Source: Pseudomonas sp. KBW05
GTDB lineage: Bacteria; Pseudomonadota; Gammaproteobacteria; Pseudomonadales; Pseudomonadaceae
Reading direction: 5' to 3'
NCBI RefSeq assembly: GCF_003852405.1
Contig: NZ_QAJM01000011.1
Span: 1 to 49,664, forward strand
Length of the DNA: 49,664 nucleotides
Shown: one piece after another, positions 8,301 to 19,940 of the stretch
Layout of the letters: every line of letters starts with the position of its first letter
Numbering within the stretch: position 1 is the first letter of the stretch
The notes under the pieces: model-generated
What the model saw: the letters and a program-made list of their open reading frames with translations, nothing else
Databases searched by the model: none
What the model was told of the DNA's origin: nothing
Position numbers and translations under genes: made by a program

Positions 8301-10018
8301 TGAACCACGCCGCCAGCGATGCCAAATACACCGACGCAGCCCGAGCCAACACGCGCAAGAACTTCGACAGCGCGCTGCACGAGCAGATAGACGCCTTCCA
8401 GGCGTTGCTCGACAGCCGCCAGGAACGCGCTGAGCTGGGCATCCCCATGCCCGCCAACGTCGCAGCGGTTTTCCTGGAAAACACAGTGAACAATGCGCGC
8501 AAGTCGGTGGTGGTGGCCGCGATGGACCGCCAGGTGCTGTATGCCCAAAACCCTGACTTCAGCGGCACGTACGCGCAGGTGCTGCCGTCGCTCATCGTCA
8601 ACCAGCCGCGCTATGCGCAGTTCCTCAAGGACATGAGCCACCTCAACGAACGCCAGATCCAAGCCCTGGAACTCAAGGACCGTTGCCTGCTGGACCTGTA
8701 CGCGCTGGGCCAACCCGGACTGGAGGCGTTCAACCGCCTGACACTCGACCGCCCGGATGAACTCAGTGCCCTGTCACTGAAATACCTGCAGCTGCAAAAC
8801 CTCAAATACCTGAGCCGAAAGGACTGGCGCGTCGGCTTGTTTACCAATGAGCTGGACCTGGCCCTGGACCCTCTGGGCCCGCACCTGCGCACCCACAGCG
8901 AGCTGAACCTGCTCAATGTCAGCCCCGCCGACCGCATGGCGATACTGGACAGCCTGTTCGTGCAGTACGGCCAGGCGGTGGACGCGCTGCAAGGGGTGGC
9001 GCTGGTGCACGCCGAAGCGTTGGATAGCACCTACTTTGATCCCTTGCAGGCCTTGATCGCTTCCCTGTATCACGATGTGCTGCTGCAATTGGCAGCCGAG
9101 GTCAAACCACCTGCCGAGTCACCGAAACGGCCGCCTAAGCGGGCATTGGCGATGCCAGGAAAACCGCAGAAAAAAGTGATCAAGACCCGCCGACAAGGCA
9201 TTTTGATCGGCGAGGTGAAACCCGCTGGCAGCACCTTGCCCATCGAGGTGGTGGAGGTGCGCACTGAACAGGAGGATCAACTGCTGGCGACTTACTCGCA
9301 GCATGAAAGCGGCTGGGATGAAGTCCGCGAGGCGCACCGCCCGACCGAGCCAACCCCGACACCCCTCACCCGCGCCTTGAGTGTGGTCAAAGGCGAAGCG
9401 CGCAAACGCGCCAGGGACCTGCACCCCATCATCCAGCGCCAGGAAGGTTACGCCAGGGTGTCCCGGTTCCCGATTGAAATCCAGGAAAGCCTGGAGAGCG
9501 AGGCGGCACGCTTCATCGAACTGGCGGACGAACTGGAGCGGGCCATTGCGGCCCAGGCCCCAGACCTGCAAACAGCGGCCGACCGCAACCTGGCGGTAGA
9601 ACTGCGCGGTGCGTCCGACACCTTGATTGCCAAAGGCCGTGAGCTGCGCATCCAGCGTACATTGGACCTGCCGCCCACCGGCAACCACGTGGCGTACCTG
9701 CTCGAACAGGATAAAATCCAGCTCGCCCGCCTCGGCACACGGGTGGCCTTGCGTGGAGAGCGGCGCGATTTCATTCAGGAGTATGCGGTCAACGACAAGC
9801 TCGGCTTCACGCTGTGGTACGCGCACTTGCACTACCCCAAGGCCGATACCCCCAAGGGCGAGTACAGCGTGGCCCATCTGAAAACCAAGGCACAGCGCAC
9901 CGAAAGCTACTACTCACTGCTGAACAAGGCGCAAAGCCCGCAGAGCGTGGTAGAGGTGCATCGAGCAGAGATCAGCCGGGAGCTGGCCGAGCGGTGGTTC
10001 TTGCCGCTGGCGGAATAA
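5312..10018 (+). CDS. Very large dermonecrotic-toxin-like (DUF6543-type) protein
   Basis: 1568 residues from the ATG at 5312, which has the ribosome site AAGGA; the frame also opens at 5255 without one. I recognise the overall make-up as that of the large Pseudomonas proteins annotated as dermonecrotic toxin domain / DUF6543 proteins. There is no Sec signal peptide. Two hydrophobic stretches near residues 730-755 (LFSTLLLPLARGPLMLTGWL) and 773-797 could insert in a membrane. A highly charged helical region spans about 955-1040 (RERKAQRKQQLVDEQ), and a basic linker near 1270-1300 (PPKRALAMPGKPQKKVIK) precedes the C-terminal domain. Unlike some relatives, it shows no leucine-rich repeats and no obvious ubiquitin-ligase domain. 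The gene stands alone. A secreted or contact-delivered effector is plausible, but activity, target and export route are not shown. Confidence 0.75.
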   Translation: MPLPPSLAGEPLAGAVTTQFATRPTLAAVARQLLATTLAQTYPSLAIDLARTVLLTPTSRGGWRRQPLMGLVLDWLANGTALDFSDRHGRPCRLSDHPPTALTLADAQPLDLQAIQAMLHALPQTLPPALQNALAAYWKESSDSGMTRWQWLSDTLRDTLHMMVIQDSDLMAQEREMLEQLINFPDRDQRIARYGDAAAHAYHPMATLTAGKQARQRVGPDLILVPVVDGQAHILWCTLAGSYERFYTLEEALDTWAQRLEQDTVIERVTTQRFEADGHVFDAQSAIIFNHQLQQLHDLKLGTQFGLEALQAVYRHITDPIMSFDNAALYTSPALVTLRRDLPHWLAQATPVERMQYRHHSLQLASAKKRSGGLTFLSGVPDIRAFTQAALLNQLLLDERRFDNVLPGQSRSAQFQPDDLQLTFHVAVGYPGGDGYVENVHMSLTDLAINNLQGRPSGQLSVAHRNAHPLPAWLTADYIQGSTGLIQQVNIGQAYPEMLKAHLLGDSEETRQREQRFAEQTRAHLPLLALESSLRQTNGFTPQGAAFVAALIGNHDGRCVVDGHPIVIRQLALLRKPHATADAVANMYLIEPENGHAGPHILYRPLYAQTLLQFSSRDQLMSAIALPGELQTSVLTWLSDGARPVYDNGGFAQPHYVRFGTGDEFELPHIPAPATLAEDGVSDELLQFLANGQLMQYLYGANARALVDQAEHESVSNAESRWRVFLQGAELLFSTLLLPLARGPLMLTGWLLSLAGSASRDIPALNSHDSVTRELAWVDLLLNVGMLMFELAPTLAPPKRSLPDDLKWQALHSPLERRTAEQWPPSPAPLVEYGPVMLGGGSSGMADSVFDFSFTSARQRLTADQQQRLLQLQAPRPPVLPEPVMTGAHRGLYAYQGEWYALLDIGWYQLHLEDGDGVIVDLLNPDRHGPNLQTDGQGNWSIDLNLRLRGGMPPKRIAAARERKAQRKQQLVDEQAHFISSRQQALQTKTDMAQQLMNHAASDAKYTDAARANTRKNFDSALHEQIDAFQALLDSRQERAELGIPMPANVAAVFLENTVNNARKSVVVAAMDRQVLYAQNPDFSGTYAQVLPSLIVNQPRYAQFLKDMSHLNERQIQALELKDRCLLDLYALGQPGLEAFNRLTLDRPDELSALSLKYLQLQNLKYLSRKDWRVGLFTNELDLALDPLGPHLRTHSELNLLNVSPADRMAILDSLFVQYGQAVDALQGVALVHAEALDSTYFDPLQALIASLYHDVLLQLAAEVKPPAESPKRPPKRALAMPGKPQKKVIKTRRQGILIGEVKPAGSTLPIEVVEVRTEQEDQLLATYSQHESGWDEVREAHRPTEPTPTPLTRALSVVKGEARKRARDLHPIIQRQEGYARVSRFPIEIQESLESEAARFIELADELERAIAAQAPDLQTAADRNLAVELRGASDTLIAKGRELRIQRTLDLPPTGNHVAYLLEQDKIQLARLGTRVALRGERRDFIQEYAVNDKLGFTLWYAHLHYPKADTPKGEYSVAHLKTKAQRTESYYSLLNKAQSPQSVVEVHRAEISRELAERWFLPLAE

Positions 10019-10040
10019 TCCAGGGGGGTCAGAACACTGC

Positions 10041-10076
10041 ACCCGTGGCGAGGGAGCTTGCTCCCTCGCCACGGGT
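10041..10076. repeat. Perfect 17-bp inverted repeat at convergent gene ends
   Basis: ACCCGTGGCGAGGGAGC, two bases TT, then its exact complement. It belongs to a second short Pseudomonas repeat family (GTGGCGAGGGAGCTTGCTCC); the start of another copy is cut by the right edge at 49650. It lies between the stops of the toxin-like gene and the inositol permease gene, so it can act as a two-way terminator or transcript-end stabiliser. Confidence 0.8.
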
Positions 10077-10106
10077 TACTGTTGACTCTTTCCAGGCATT
10101 GGGGAT

Positions 10107-11129
10107 TCAGCGCTTGAGTTTGCGCTTGTTGCGGTATTGGTCGATCACCACGGCCACCACGATGATCAGGCCCTTGATGATGTCCTGGATATACGCATCC
10201 ACCCCGACAAAGGTAAACCCGCTGGCCATCACGCCCAGGATCAGCGCACCGATCACGGTACCGGTGATGCGCCCTACCCCGCCCGCCAGGCTGGTGCCGC
10301 CGATTACCGCAGCGGCAATCGCATCCAGCTCATAGGACATGCCCATGCCCGCCTGCCCGGTTGCCGCGCGAGCCGAGGCCACCACACCGGCCAGGCCCGC
10401 CAGCAGGCCGGCGATGCTGTAGACGATGATCAGGTGACGCTTGACGTTGATACCGGAGGTGCGCGCCGCCTGCATGTTGCCGCCGATGGCGTAGGTGTAC
10501 TTGCCGTACTTGGTGTAGCGCAGGGCGATATGGAAGATCACCGCCACCACCAGGAAGATAACCACCGGCATCGCACCATGGCCGATGGCCGTGTACGAAT
10601 CCGAGAGCATGCTCACCGGCTGGCCTTCGGTGTAGTAACGCGCCAGGCCACGGGCCGAGACCATCATGCCAAGGGTGGCAATGAACGGCGGGATACCGGT
10701 CACGGCAATGATGCTGCCGTTGATCGCTCCCGCCAGCAGCCCCACGCCCAGCCCCATCGCCACCGGGATCCACACCGGCAAGTCCGTCAGGCTGGGGAAC
10801 ACGGCCCGGGAGAAGTCGGAAGTCTGCGCCAGACTGGCAGCGATCATCGCCGACAGCGCCAGAACCGAGCCGGATGACAGGTCAATCCCGGTGGTGATGA
10901 TCACTTGGGTCACGCCAATCGCCAGCAGGCCAATGATCGACACTTGCAGGATCATCAGCACCAGGCGCTGGGAGTTCATCAGGAAGCTCTGGTCACGCAC
11001 GATCCAGCCAAACAACTCAAACACCAGGCCGATGCCGATCAGCACCAGGAAGATACTCAGCTCGGTCGGCATGCGCCGGCGGGTTTTGGTCGGCGCCGTG
11101 GCCGGTTTGTTATCCGTTATTGCGTTCAT
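10107..11129 (-). CDS. Sugar (inositol) ABC transporter permease, RbsC family
   Basis: A 340-residue integral membrane protein with about eight to ten hydrophobic helices and the RbsC/BPD_transp_2 pattern. The sequence includes QVIITTGIDLSSGSVLALSA, GIPPFIATLGMMVSARGLAR and the cytoplasmic coupling segment AIGGNMQAARTSGINV. It forms the channel of the importer made with the ATPase and binding protein just upstream. It is the last gene of the long minus-strand iol operon, 28 bases after the ATPase gene, with AAAGGTG before the ATG. Inositol as substrate is inferred from the operon; ribose-type sugars use the same fold. Confidence 0.9.
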   Translation of the reverse strand: MNAITDNKPATAPTKTRRRMPTELSIFLVLIGIGLVFELFGWIVRDQSFLMNSQRLVLMILQVSIIGLLAIGVTQVIITTGIDLSSGSVLALSAMIAASLAQTSDFSRAVFPSLTDLPVWIPVAMGLGVGLLAGAINGSIIAVTGIPPFIATLGMMVSARGLARYYTEGQPVSMLSDSYTAIGHGAMPVVIFLVVAVIFHIALRYTKYGKYTYAIGGNMQAARTSGINVKRHLIIVYSIAGLLAGLAGVVASARAATGQAGMGMSYELDAIAAAVIGGTSLAGGVGRITGTVIGALILGVMASGFTFVGVDAYIQDIIKGLIIVVAVVIDQYRNKRKLKR

Positions 11130-11157
11130 AGCCCATCACCTTTTTTTATTCTGTACG

Positions 11158-12711
11158 TCAGTGAACTGCCGTCATACCGGAAGCCAACTGCATGACTTTT
11201 TCCTGGGTCGCCTCGGAGCGATCCAGGGTGCCCATCAATTCGCCTTCGTGCATCACCATGACCCGGTCGCTCATGCCCAGCACTTCGGGCAGCTCCGACG
11301 AGATCATGATCACCGCCATGCCTTCGCTGGCGAGGAAGGAGATCAAACGGTAGATCTCGGCCTTGGCGCCGACGTCGATGCCCCGCGTCGGCTCATCGAG
11401 GATCAGCAAGCGTGGGTTGGTCATCAACCAGCGCGCGAGCAAGGCTTTTTGCTGGTTGCCACCGGACAAGGTGTCGATGCACTGCTCAAGGGACGGGGTT
11501 TTCACCCGCAGCTTCTTGCACATGTCTTCGCACAGCGCGCGCAGGGCTTTCTGCTGGATAAAGCCGTTGCCCGAATAGTGCGGCAGCACGGCCATTTCCA
11601 TGTTTTCCAGCACCGACAGGCAGGGGAACAGCCCACTGAGCTTGCGGTCCTCGGTCAGCAGCGCAAAACCTTTCTCAATGGCCATGTGCGGGTCGGTAAT
11701 GCGCACCGCCTTGCCGTCCAGGGTGACCTGGCCGCTGCTGCTGGGGGTGATGCCGAAAATGGTCTCGGCCACGTTGGTGCGGCCCGAGCCCATCAACCCG
11801 GCGATGCCGAGGATCTCGCCGGCGTGCAGGTCGAACGAAACGTTCTTGAACACGCCGTCCAGTGTCAGTTCACGCACCGACATCAGCAGGTCACCGATGG
11901 GCGTCTCGCGCACCGGGAACAACTGGCTCAGCTCACGGCCCACCATCATCGAGATCAGGCTATCGCTGTTCATGCTGTCGGCGCGTTGCAGGCCGATGTA
12001 ATGACCGTCGCGGAACACCGCCACTTCATCGGCAATCGCAAACACTTCGTTCATTTTATGGGTGATGTAGACGATGCCTTTGCCCTGGGACTTGAGGTCG
12101 GCAATGATCGAAAACAGGTGGGCCACTTCCTTGTCGGTAATGGCCGAAGTCGGTTCATCCATGATCAGGATGTCGGAGTCGTAGGACACCGCCTTGGCAA
12201 TCTCGACCATCTGCCGTTCGGCGATGCTCAGGTTGCCGACGTGTTCTTCCGGGTCCAGGTTGATGCGCAGGCGGGCCAGCAACTCGGCGGTGCAGCGGTG
12301 CATTTCGCGGTGGTTGACCATGTGCAGGCCGTTGAGCTGCTCGCGACCGATCCAGATGTTCTCGGCGATGCTCATGTGCGGCATCAGGTTGAGTTCCTGG
12401 TGGATCATCGCGATCCCGGCCTTTTGGGCCGCCAGCGGTGTTTCGAACACGATGGGCTTGCCGCGCAGGCGGATTTCCCCGGCGTCGGGCTGGTAGATGC
12501 CGGCGATGATTTTCATCAGCGTCGATTTGCCCGCACCGTTCTCGCCCATCAGCGCCAGTACCGTCCCGGGGCGTACGCGCAGCTGCACATCGGCCAGGGC
12601 CACGACGCCGGGAAAGCCTTTGCTGATGTTGACGATTTCCAACAGGTAGGGTTCTTCCAACTCAATCGGCTGGACACCGGGAGGCTGCGAGACAGTGGCT
12701 TGAGCGAGCAT
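11158..12711 (-). CDS. Sugar (inositol) ABC transporter ATP-binding protein, two fused ATPase domains
   Basis: 517 residues from the ATG at 12711 ([12 protein letters not shown]); another ATG lies at 12726. It has the RbsA/XylG architecture. The first ATPase domain has Walker [10 protein letters not shown], signature LSIAERQ and Walker [11 protein letters not shown]. The second has a degenerate Walker A (GLMGSGRTN), signature [15 protein letters not shown] and Walker [13 protein letters not shown]. It powers uptake with the RbsC-type permease downstream. It lies in the iol operon, 56 bases after the binding-protein gene. The long upstream extension of the frame is a shadow of that gap and the preceding gene. 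Confidence 0.92.
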   Translation of the reverse strand: MLAQATVSQPPGVQPIELEEPYLLEIVNISKGFPGVVALADVQLRVRPGTVLALMGENGAGKSTLMKIIAGIYQPDAGEIRLRGKPIVFETPLAAQKAGIAMIHQELNLMPHMSIAENIWIGREQLNGLHMVNHREMHRCTAELLARLRINLDPEEHVGNLSIAERQMVEIAKAVSYDSDILIMDEPTSAITDKEVAHLFSIIADLKSQGKGIVYITHKMNEVFAIADEVAVFRDGHYIGLQRADSMNSDSLISMMVGRELSQLFPVRETPIGDLLMSVRELTLDGVFKNVSFDLHAGEILGIAGLMGSGRTNVAETIFGITPSSSGQVTLDGKAVRITDPHMAIEKGFALLTEDRKLSGLFPCLSVLENMEMAVLPHYSGNGFIQQKALRALCEDMCKKLRVKTPSLEQCIDTLSGGNQQKALLARWLMTNPRLLILDEPTRGIDVGAKAEIYRLISFLASEGMAVIMISSELPEVLGMSDRVMVMHEGELMGTLDRSEATQEKVMQLASGMTAVH

Positions 12712-12767
12712 AGGGAGGTACTCCATCGGCAGGGCAACCGCACAGTTGCCCTGCTGGCTTATTGTTG

Positions 12768-13703
12768 TTATTTGAAGTCTTTGAGGTTGTCCAGCGTGAT
12801 CAGTTTGAACGGGATGACGATGTTCTGTTCGGTCGCCTCCTTGTTCGCCAACTTGCGTGCCGCGTCCACCGCGCCGACGCCTTGGCCCTTGGCATCCTGG
12901 AAGACCGACGCGGCCATTTCGCCCTTGGCGATCGCGTTCAGGCCATCTGTCGTGCCGTCCACACCGGCAATCAATACGCTGCCCGGCTTGCTCCCGGCGG
13001 ACTTGAGGGCCATGGCCGCGCCAATCGCCATTTCGTCGTTGTTGGAGAGCACGGCGTTGAACTCGCGGCCTTGGGTCAACCAATCGTTGGTCAGGGTCAT
13101 GCCACGGTCACGCAGCCAGATACCGGTCTGCTCCTGCTCGATCTTGATATCGGGGTATTTTTTCAGGACATCCTTGATGCCCTTGGTCCGGTTGGTCGTG
13201 GAGTTGTTTGCCAGGTCACCCAGCAGAATCACGATATTGCCCTTCCCGCCCATTTTTTCGGCGATGTACTGCATCTGCAACCGGCCGGCCTCTTCATCAT
13301 CGGAGGTCACTGCCGCTACACCTTTGGGCAAGTCCTTCTGGTCTGGCCGGCGATTGACGTACACCAGTGGAATCCCGGCTTCGGTCGCGGCCTTGCTGAT
13401 GCGCGCCGTCGAGGCGGTGTCCACCGGTGTGACGATAATCGCATCGACCTTCTGGCTGATGAAACTTTCGACCTGGCTCAGTTGCTTGACCACGTCAGCG
13501 CGTGCGTCTTCGAACTGCAACTGCACGCCATCGCCCTTGGGCAGCGCCTTGACGTGCTGTTCCATATAGCCGCGAACGCTGGTCAGGTAGTTGTCATCGA
13601 AACTTGAAAAGGTCACGCCAATCTTCAGGTCGGCGGCCATGGCAGCACCGCTGCCCAGCAACAGGGACAAGGCCAGCGCGGTAAAACGGATCGGGGTCTT
13701 CAT
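12768..13703 (-). CDS. Periplasmic sugar (inositol) binding protein, RbsB family
   Basis: 311 residues. Residues 1-23 are a signal peptide ending AAMA-ADLK. The mature protein has the two-lobed type I binding fold: [14 protein letters not shown] at the start, [23 protein letters not shown] in the first lobe, then [14 protein letters not shown] and [10 protein letters not shown]. It delivers the substrate to the permease and ATPase encoded downstream. The ATG follows GGAGAC. Inositol specificity is inferred from its place in the iol operon. A TGGAA-N6-TTCCA site lies about 320 bases upstream, so the transport genes may have their own IolR-controlled promoter. Confidence 0.92.
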   Translation of the reverse strand: MKTPIRFTALALSLLLGSGAAMAADLKIGVTFSSFDDNYLTSVRGYMEQHVKALPKGDGVQLQFEDARADVVKQLSQVESFISQKVDAIIVTPVDTASTARISKAATEAGIPLVYVNRRPDQKDLPKGVAAVTSDDEEAGRLQMQYIAEKMGGKGNIVILLGDLANNSTTNRTKGIKDVLKKYPDIKIEQEQTGIWLRDRGMTLTNDWLTQGREFNAVLSNNDEMAIGAAMALKSAGSKPGSVLIAGVDGTTDGLNAIAKGEMAASVFQDAKGQGVGAVDAARKLANKEATEQNIVIPFKLITLDNLKDFK

Positions 13704-13751
13704 GAACGGTCTGTCTCCACTTTCTTGTTGGTTTTTTGGACGTTGCGTTTA

Positions 13752-13928
13752 TCAGAGCTCGGCAGGCAGCCGGACGACGGGTGCGCCTGGAATACAGCAC
13801 ACCAGCGCGCCTTTGTTTTCGACGCACAACACGTTGAGAAAGGAGAAGTAGAACGGCCGGGCGCGGGGCAGGCCGCGTGGCGCAAGGGCTGGGCGTAAAA
13901 CTCGCAGTACAGCGTTGAAGATTTTCAT
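13752..13928 (-). CDS. Possible small protein or leader peptide, 58 residues
   Basis: An ATG frame (MKIFNAVLRVLRPALAPRG...) in the long leader before the binding-protein gene, ending 48 bases before its start. The product would be basic at the N-terminus, with FYFSFLNVLCVENKGALVCC in the middle and proline-containing segments. Its ribosome site is weak (AGG only). Nothing else explains this stretch, but there is no independent proof that it is translated. It may equally be a structured untranslated leader. Confidence 0.25.
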   Translation of the reverse strand: MKIFNAVLRVLRPALAPRGLPRARPFYFSFLNVLCVENKGALVCCIPGAPVVRLPAEL

Positions 13929-14020
13929 CTGACGGTACCTGGTTGTTTTTGATCTTGTTTTTGTTGAGTCGCCCGGATCGAGGCCGAGACGTACTTTATG
14001 CAACCTGGAAAAGACTTTAT

Positions 14021-14036
14021 TGGAAAATAATTTCCA
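14021..14036. promoter_or_regulatory. Candidate IolR operator upstream of the inositol transport genes
   Basis: TGGAAAATAATTTCCA is a perfect dyad of the form TGGAA-N6-TTCCA. The same form occurs at 22138-22153 between iolC and the regulator gene. It lies in an AT-rich stretch upstream of the binding-protein gene. RpiR-family regulators bind dyads of this kind; assignment to IolR is inference from position and recurrence. Confidence 0.55.
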
Positions 14037-14056
14037 TATCAACCTGTTTTAGAATT

Positions 14057-15085
14057 TTATTCTATTTTTGTTGAAACCACCTGCTGACGCTCGGCGCTGA
14101 GGCGTGCGGCGTCCAATATACGGGTGGTTTCCAGCGCGTCATAGGCATCCACCGGCAACGGCCCCTGCCCTTGTACAGCCTGTTGCAACTGCTGATAGAA
14201 CTGCGTCCAGCAGCCCTTTTCCGACGGTACCCGCTCGCGCTCCGGGCCTTGCTCGAACCAGCCCCAGCGCCGGTGCTCTTCCGCGCCCCAATGCTCGCCT
14301 TCGGTTTTCGGGGTCTTGCCGGCCATCAACGCCTCTTCCTGGCCGTCCAGCCCTTCGACGGTGTAGCAACCCAAGGTGCCACTCACACGAAAACGCGGCG
14401 CCTGGCTGTTTTGCAAGGCGCTGCCCCACAGGTGGGAAATCACCCCGTTGGCGTGGGTCAGGCAGACGAAGAAACCGTGGTCGACGGTTGGGTGCTCCGC
14501 GCTGAACTGCAACTGCGCGAACACTCGATCCACCGGGCCAAACAGTTGCAGGGCCTGGTCCACCAGATGGCTGCCGAGGTCACGCAACCAACCGCCGCCG
14601 CTGGCATTGCCGACGGCCTGCGGGCTGTAGCGCTCCACACGGGACTCAAAGCGGGTGATGCTGCCCAGGGCACCGGCATCGATGAGTTTGCGCAGGGTCA
14701 GGTAATCCGAGTCCCAGCGCCGGTTCTGGTAGACGCTGAGCAGCACCTCATGGCGTTCGGCGGCGGTAATCAACGCCTGGGCCTGTTCGGCGTTGGCAGC
14801 GAAGGGTTTGTCGCTGACCACCGGGATGCCGTGCTCGATGGCTTCCAGCACCAGGGCCGGGCGGCCCTTGAGGGTGGTGGAGATGACGAGGGCATCAACG
14901 CCGGCTTCGACGATCTGGCCGATGGAGTCAAAGGCCTTGAGGCCGGGGTGATCGCTTGCCAATTGCTGGCGGCGTTCGGGGGATCGTGTGACGACGCCAA
15001 CAAAGGTGGCGCCGGGCAAGGTTGCAATCAGCGGCGCATGAAAAAAGCGCCCTCCGTGGCCGTAGCCGACTAGTCCGATTCGCAT
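14057..15085 (-). CDS. Gfo/Idh/MocA-family NAD(P)-dependent oxidoreductase
   Basis: 342 residues. The N-terminal Rossmann domain begins MRIGLVGYGHGGRFFHAPLI and carries the family lysine motif SDKPFA near residue 90. The C-terminal alpha/beta domain includes ITRFESRVERYSP and LRDLGSHLVDQALQLFGP, the latter supplying the usual Asp/His active-site pair. It belongs to the inositol cluster but is distinct from iolG. Possible roles are oxidation of another inositol stereoisomer or a related sugar. A strong ribosome site (AAGGAG) precedes the ATG. A BIME hairpin separates it from iolG, so its expression may differ from that of the upstream genes. Confidence 0.85.
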   Translation of the reverse strand: MRIGLVGYGHGGRFFHAPLIATLPGATFVGVVTRSPERRQQLASDHPGLKAFDSIGQIVEAGVDALVISTTLKGRPALVLEAIEHGIPVVSDKPFAANAEQAQALITAAERHEVLLSVYQNRRWDSDYLTLRKLIDAGALGSITRFESRVERYSPQAVGNASGGGWLRDLGSHLVDQALQLFGPVDRVFAQLQFSAEHPTVDHGFFVCLTHANGVISHLWGSALQNSQAPRFRVSGTLGCYTVEGLDGQEEALMAGKTPKTEGEHWGAEEHRRWGWFEQGPERERVPSEKGCWTQFYQQLQQAVQGQGPLPVDAYDALETTRILDAARLSAERQQVVSTKIE

Positions 15086-15121
15086 GGTTTCACTCCTTCT
15101 AAAAAGTGGAAACCCAATCTA

Positions 15122-15214
15122 AATGTGGGAGCGGGCTTGCTCGCGAAAGCGGCGTGTCAGTCAGCCTATCTGTAGCTGATGTACCGCATTCGCGAGCAAG
15201 CCCGCTCCCACATT
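15122..15214. repeat. BIME: two inverted REP sequences
   Basis: The arms 15122-15147 and 15189-15214 are exact complements (TGTGGGAGCGGGCTTGCTCG and its reverse), with about 40 bases between them. It lies inside the iol operon between iolG and the MocA-type dehydrogenase gene. It would fold into a long hairpin in the transcript and could weaken read-through or set mRNA stability. Confidence 0.9.
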
Positions 15215-15244
15215 TTGAACTGCGTTCCACCTGTAGGATTGGGG

Positions 15245-18206
<2,962 letters not shown>

Positions 18207-18216
18207 GTCGCGCCCC

Positions 18217-19005
18217 TTAAAGGTCCAGTAGCCAGCTGTGCTGCGGGTCGTTGTGGAAATGCCAGGCACGCTTGGGGCCGGCCATCACGTTCAGATAATA
18301 GGACTCGTAGCCGTACGGCACGCTGACCGGGTGATACCCCTTGGGCACCACCACCAGATCGCTGTTTTCCACGGCCATGGCCTGGTCGATGCTGCGATCG
18401 TCGGTGTACACGCGCTGGAACACGAAGCCTTGGGGCGGATTGATCTGGTGGTAATAGGTCTCTTCAAGAAAGCTCTGATGCGGCAGATCGTCGGTGTCGT
18501 GCTTGTGCGGCGGGTAGCTCGACGAATGCCCGGACGGCGTGCGCACTTCCACCACCAGCAGGGAATGGGCCGGCGACGTGTCCGGCAGGATGTCGCACAC
18601 GTAGCGGGTGTTGGCGCCTTTGCCGCGCACGCTGCGCTTGCAGTCTTGCGGGCGGATCAAACGCGGTTCATAGCCTTCGGTACCAGGGGCGGCGCACACG
18701 GCAATCTGTACATCGCTCAAGGCCGTCACCTGGGCGACGGTGCCGGGCGGCAAGTAAGCGGCAAACGGTGATTTATCTTCAAACACCGACTGGCGATCAC
18801 CGAGGTTCTGCCAATTGAAACCCTCGCCTTCGATATTCACCCGGCCGCTGAGCAGCACCAGGCACAGCTCTTTGTCAGCGGCGCTGACCGGCAGGGTTTC
18901 CCCCAGGCTCAGGCGGTAGGCTTTAAAGCCCACGTACTCCAGGCGCCCGTCTTCGAGGGCGACCATGGTTTGCCCGCGTTTGTTGCTCTTGACCAACAGG
19001 CTCAT
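18217..19005 (-). CDS. iolB: 5-deoxy-glucuronate isomerase
   Basis: 262 residues of the KduI/IolB bicupin family. Typical segments are [19 protein letters not shown], which holds the metal-binding histidines and glutamate/aspartate region, [20 protein letters not shown], and the C-terminal [13 protein letters not shown]. It converts 5-deoxy-glucuronate to 2-deoxy-5-keto-gluconate. Its ATG overlaps the iolE stop by four bases (ATGA), with AGAGGACA inside iolE serving as ribosome site, so the two are translationally coupled. Confidence 0.95.
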   Translation of the reverse strand: MSLLVKSNKRGQTMVALEDGRLEYVGFKAYRLSLGETLPVSAADKELCLVLLSGRVNIEGEGFNWQNLGDRQSVFEDKSPFAAYLPPGTVAQVTALSDVQIAVCAAPGTEGYEPRLIRPQDCKRSVRGKGANTRYVCDILPDTSPAHSLLVVEVRTPSGHSSSYPPHKHDTDDLPHQSFLEETYYHQINPPQGFVFQRVYTDDRSIDQAMAVENSDLVVVPKGYHPVSVPYGYESYYLNVMAGPKRAWHFHNDPQHSWLLDL

Positions 19006-19895
19006 GCTTTTGTCCTCTCAGTGAGAAGCGCACGCAGGGTGTCGTAGCCCTTTTTTGCATAGATATAGCTGGGCGCCACGGCCGGGTCCTGCTCGGCTTC
19101 CACCACCAGCCAACCCTCGTACTTCGCGGCCAGCAGCACATCGAGCAGTTCACCAAACTCGATATCGCCATCGCCCGGCACGGTGAAGGTGCCGTTGACG
19201 ATGCAATCCGGGAAGCTCCACATCTGGTTGCGCGCCAGTTGCACTACCGGCTTGCGCACGTCCTTGAAGTGCACGTGGCAGACGCGGTCGATGTGTTTTT
19301 TCAGCACCTCGAGCGGCTCGCCGCCGCCCATGTAGCAGTGGCCCGAATCGAACAGCAGGCCGACTTCCGGACCGGTGCGCTTCATGAGTTGATCAATGTC
19401 GTCCGCAGATTCGACGTAGGCGCCCATATGGTGGTGGTACGCCAGGCGCACGCCCTGGGACAGGGTGAAACGCGCCAGCTCAGTGAGCTTGTCGGCATAT
19501 TCCTGCCAGGCCTGTTCGCTGTGGAAACGCGGGCGTTCGATCAGGCGGATGCGTGACCCCTGGATCGAGTCGGCCACTTCGCCGTACACCAGCACTGTCG
19601 CGCCGTTTTGTTTCAGCAGTTCGACGTGAGCGGCAATGGCCTCGATTTCTTCCGCCACCGAACGCCGCGCCAGGCGGCTGGAATACCAGCCGGAGACCAG
19701 CGCCAGGTCGTAGGGGCGCAGCACATCGCCGACGCCCTTGGCGTCCTTGGGAAACTTGCCGTTGAGTTCAAAACCTTCGTAGCCGATTTCCTTGCCTTCG
19801 CTCAGGGCGGTGCTCAGGGGCGTTTCACCGCCCAGGGCCGGCAGGTCGTCGTTGCTCCAGGAAATCGGGTTGATGCCAATTCGGATTGCGGGCAT
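19002..19895 (-). CDS. iolE: Inosose (scyllo-inosose) dehydratase
   Basis: 297 residues of the xylose-isomerase-like TIM-barrel family. It begins MPAIRIGINPISWSNDDLP. It carries the metal ligands expected of the family: EGFELNGKFP, YHHHMGAYVE, LLFDSGHCYMGGG and VCHVHFKDVRKPV. It removes water from scyllo-inosose to give the trihydroxycyclohexanedione used by IolD. AAAGGTG precedes the ATG. A BIME lies between it and the upstream iolC gene, and it overlaps iolB. Confidence 0.95.
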   Translation of the reverse strand: MPAIRIGINPISWSNDDLPALGGETPLSTALSEGKEIGYEGFELNGKFPKDAKGVGDVLRPYDLALVSGWYSSRLARRSVAEEIEAIAAHVELLKQNGATVLVYGEVADSIQGSRIRLIERPRFHSEQAWQEYADKLTELARFTLSQGVRLAYHHHMGAYVESADDIDQLMKRTGPEVGLLFDSGHCYMGGGEPLEVLKKHIDRVCHVHFKDVRKPVVQLARNQMWSFPDCIVNGTFTVPGDGDIEFGELLDVLLAAKYEGWLVVEAEQDPAVAPSYIYAKKGYDTLRALLTERTKA

Positions 19896-19940
19896 GGCTG
19901 CACCTTTTATTGTTTTTCAAAGTTGCATGAGATCTGCTTT

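Larger units (their letters stand above)
13704..14056. other. 353-base gap upstream of the inositol binding-protein gene
   Basis: This is unusually long for a gap inside an operon. It is AT-rich near 13990-14056 and holds a perfect palindrome at 14021-14036 and a 58-codon frame at 13752-13928 on the minus strand. It probably contains a secondary promoter and a long 5' leader for the transport genes. Confidence 0.5.

Noticed and set aside
12712-13083. Long N-terminal extension of the ABC ATPase
   Set aside because: It overlaps the binding-protein gene in another frame and lacks family similarity; the conserved protein begins near 12711.
10666-13569. 967-codon open frame on the plus strand
   Set aside because: It is antisense to the inositol transport genes, has no ribosome site, and reads as His/Gln/Arg-rich shadow sequence typical of high-GC DNA.
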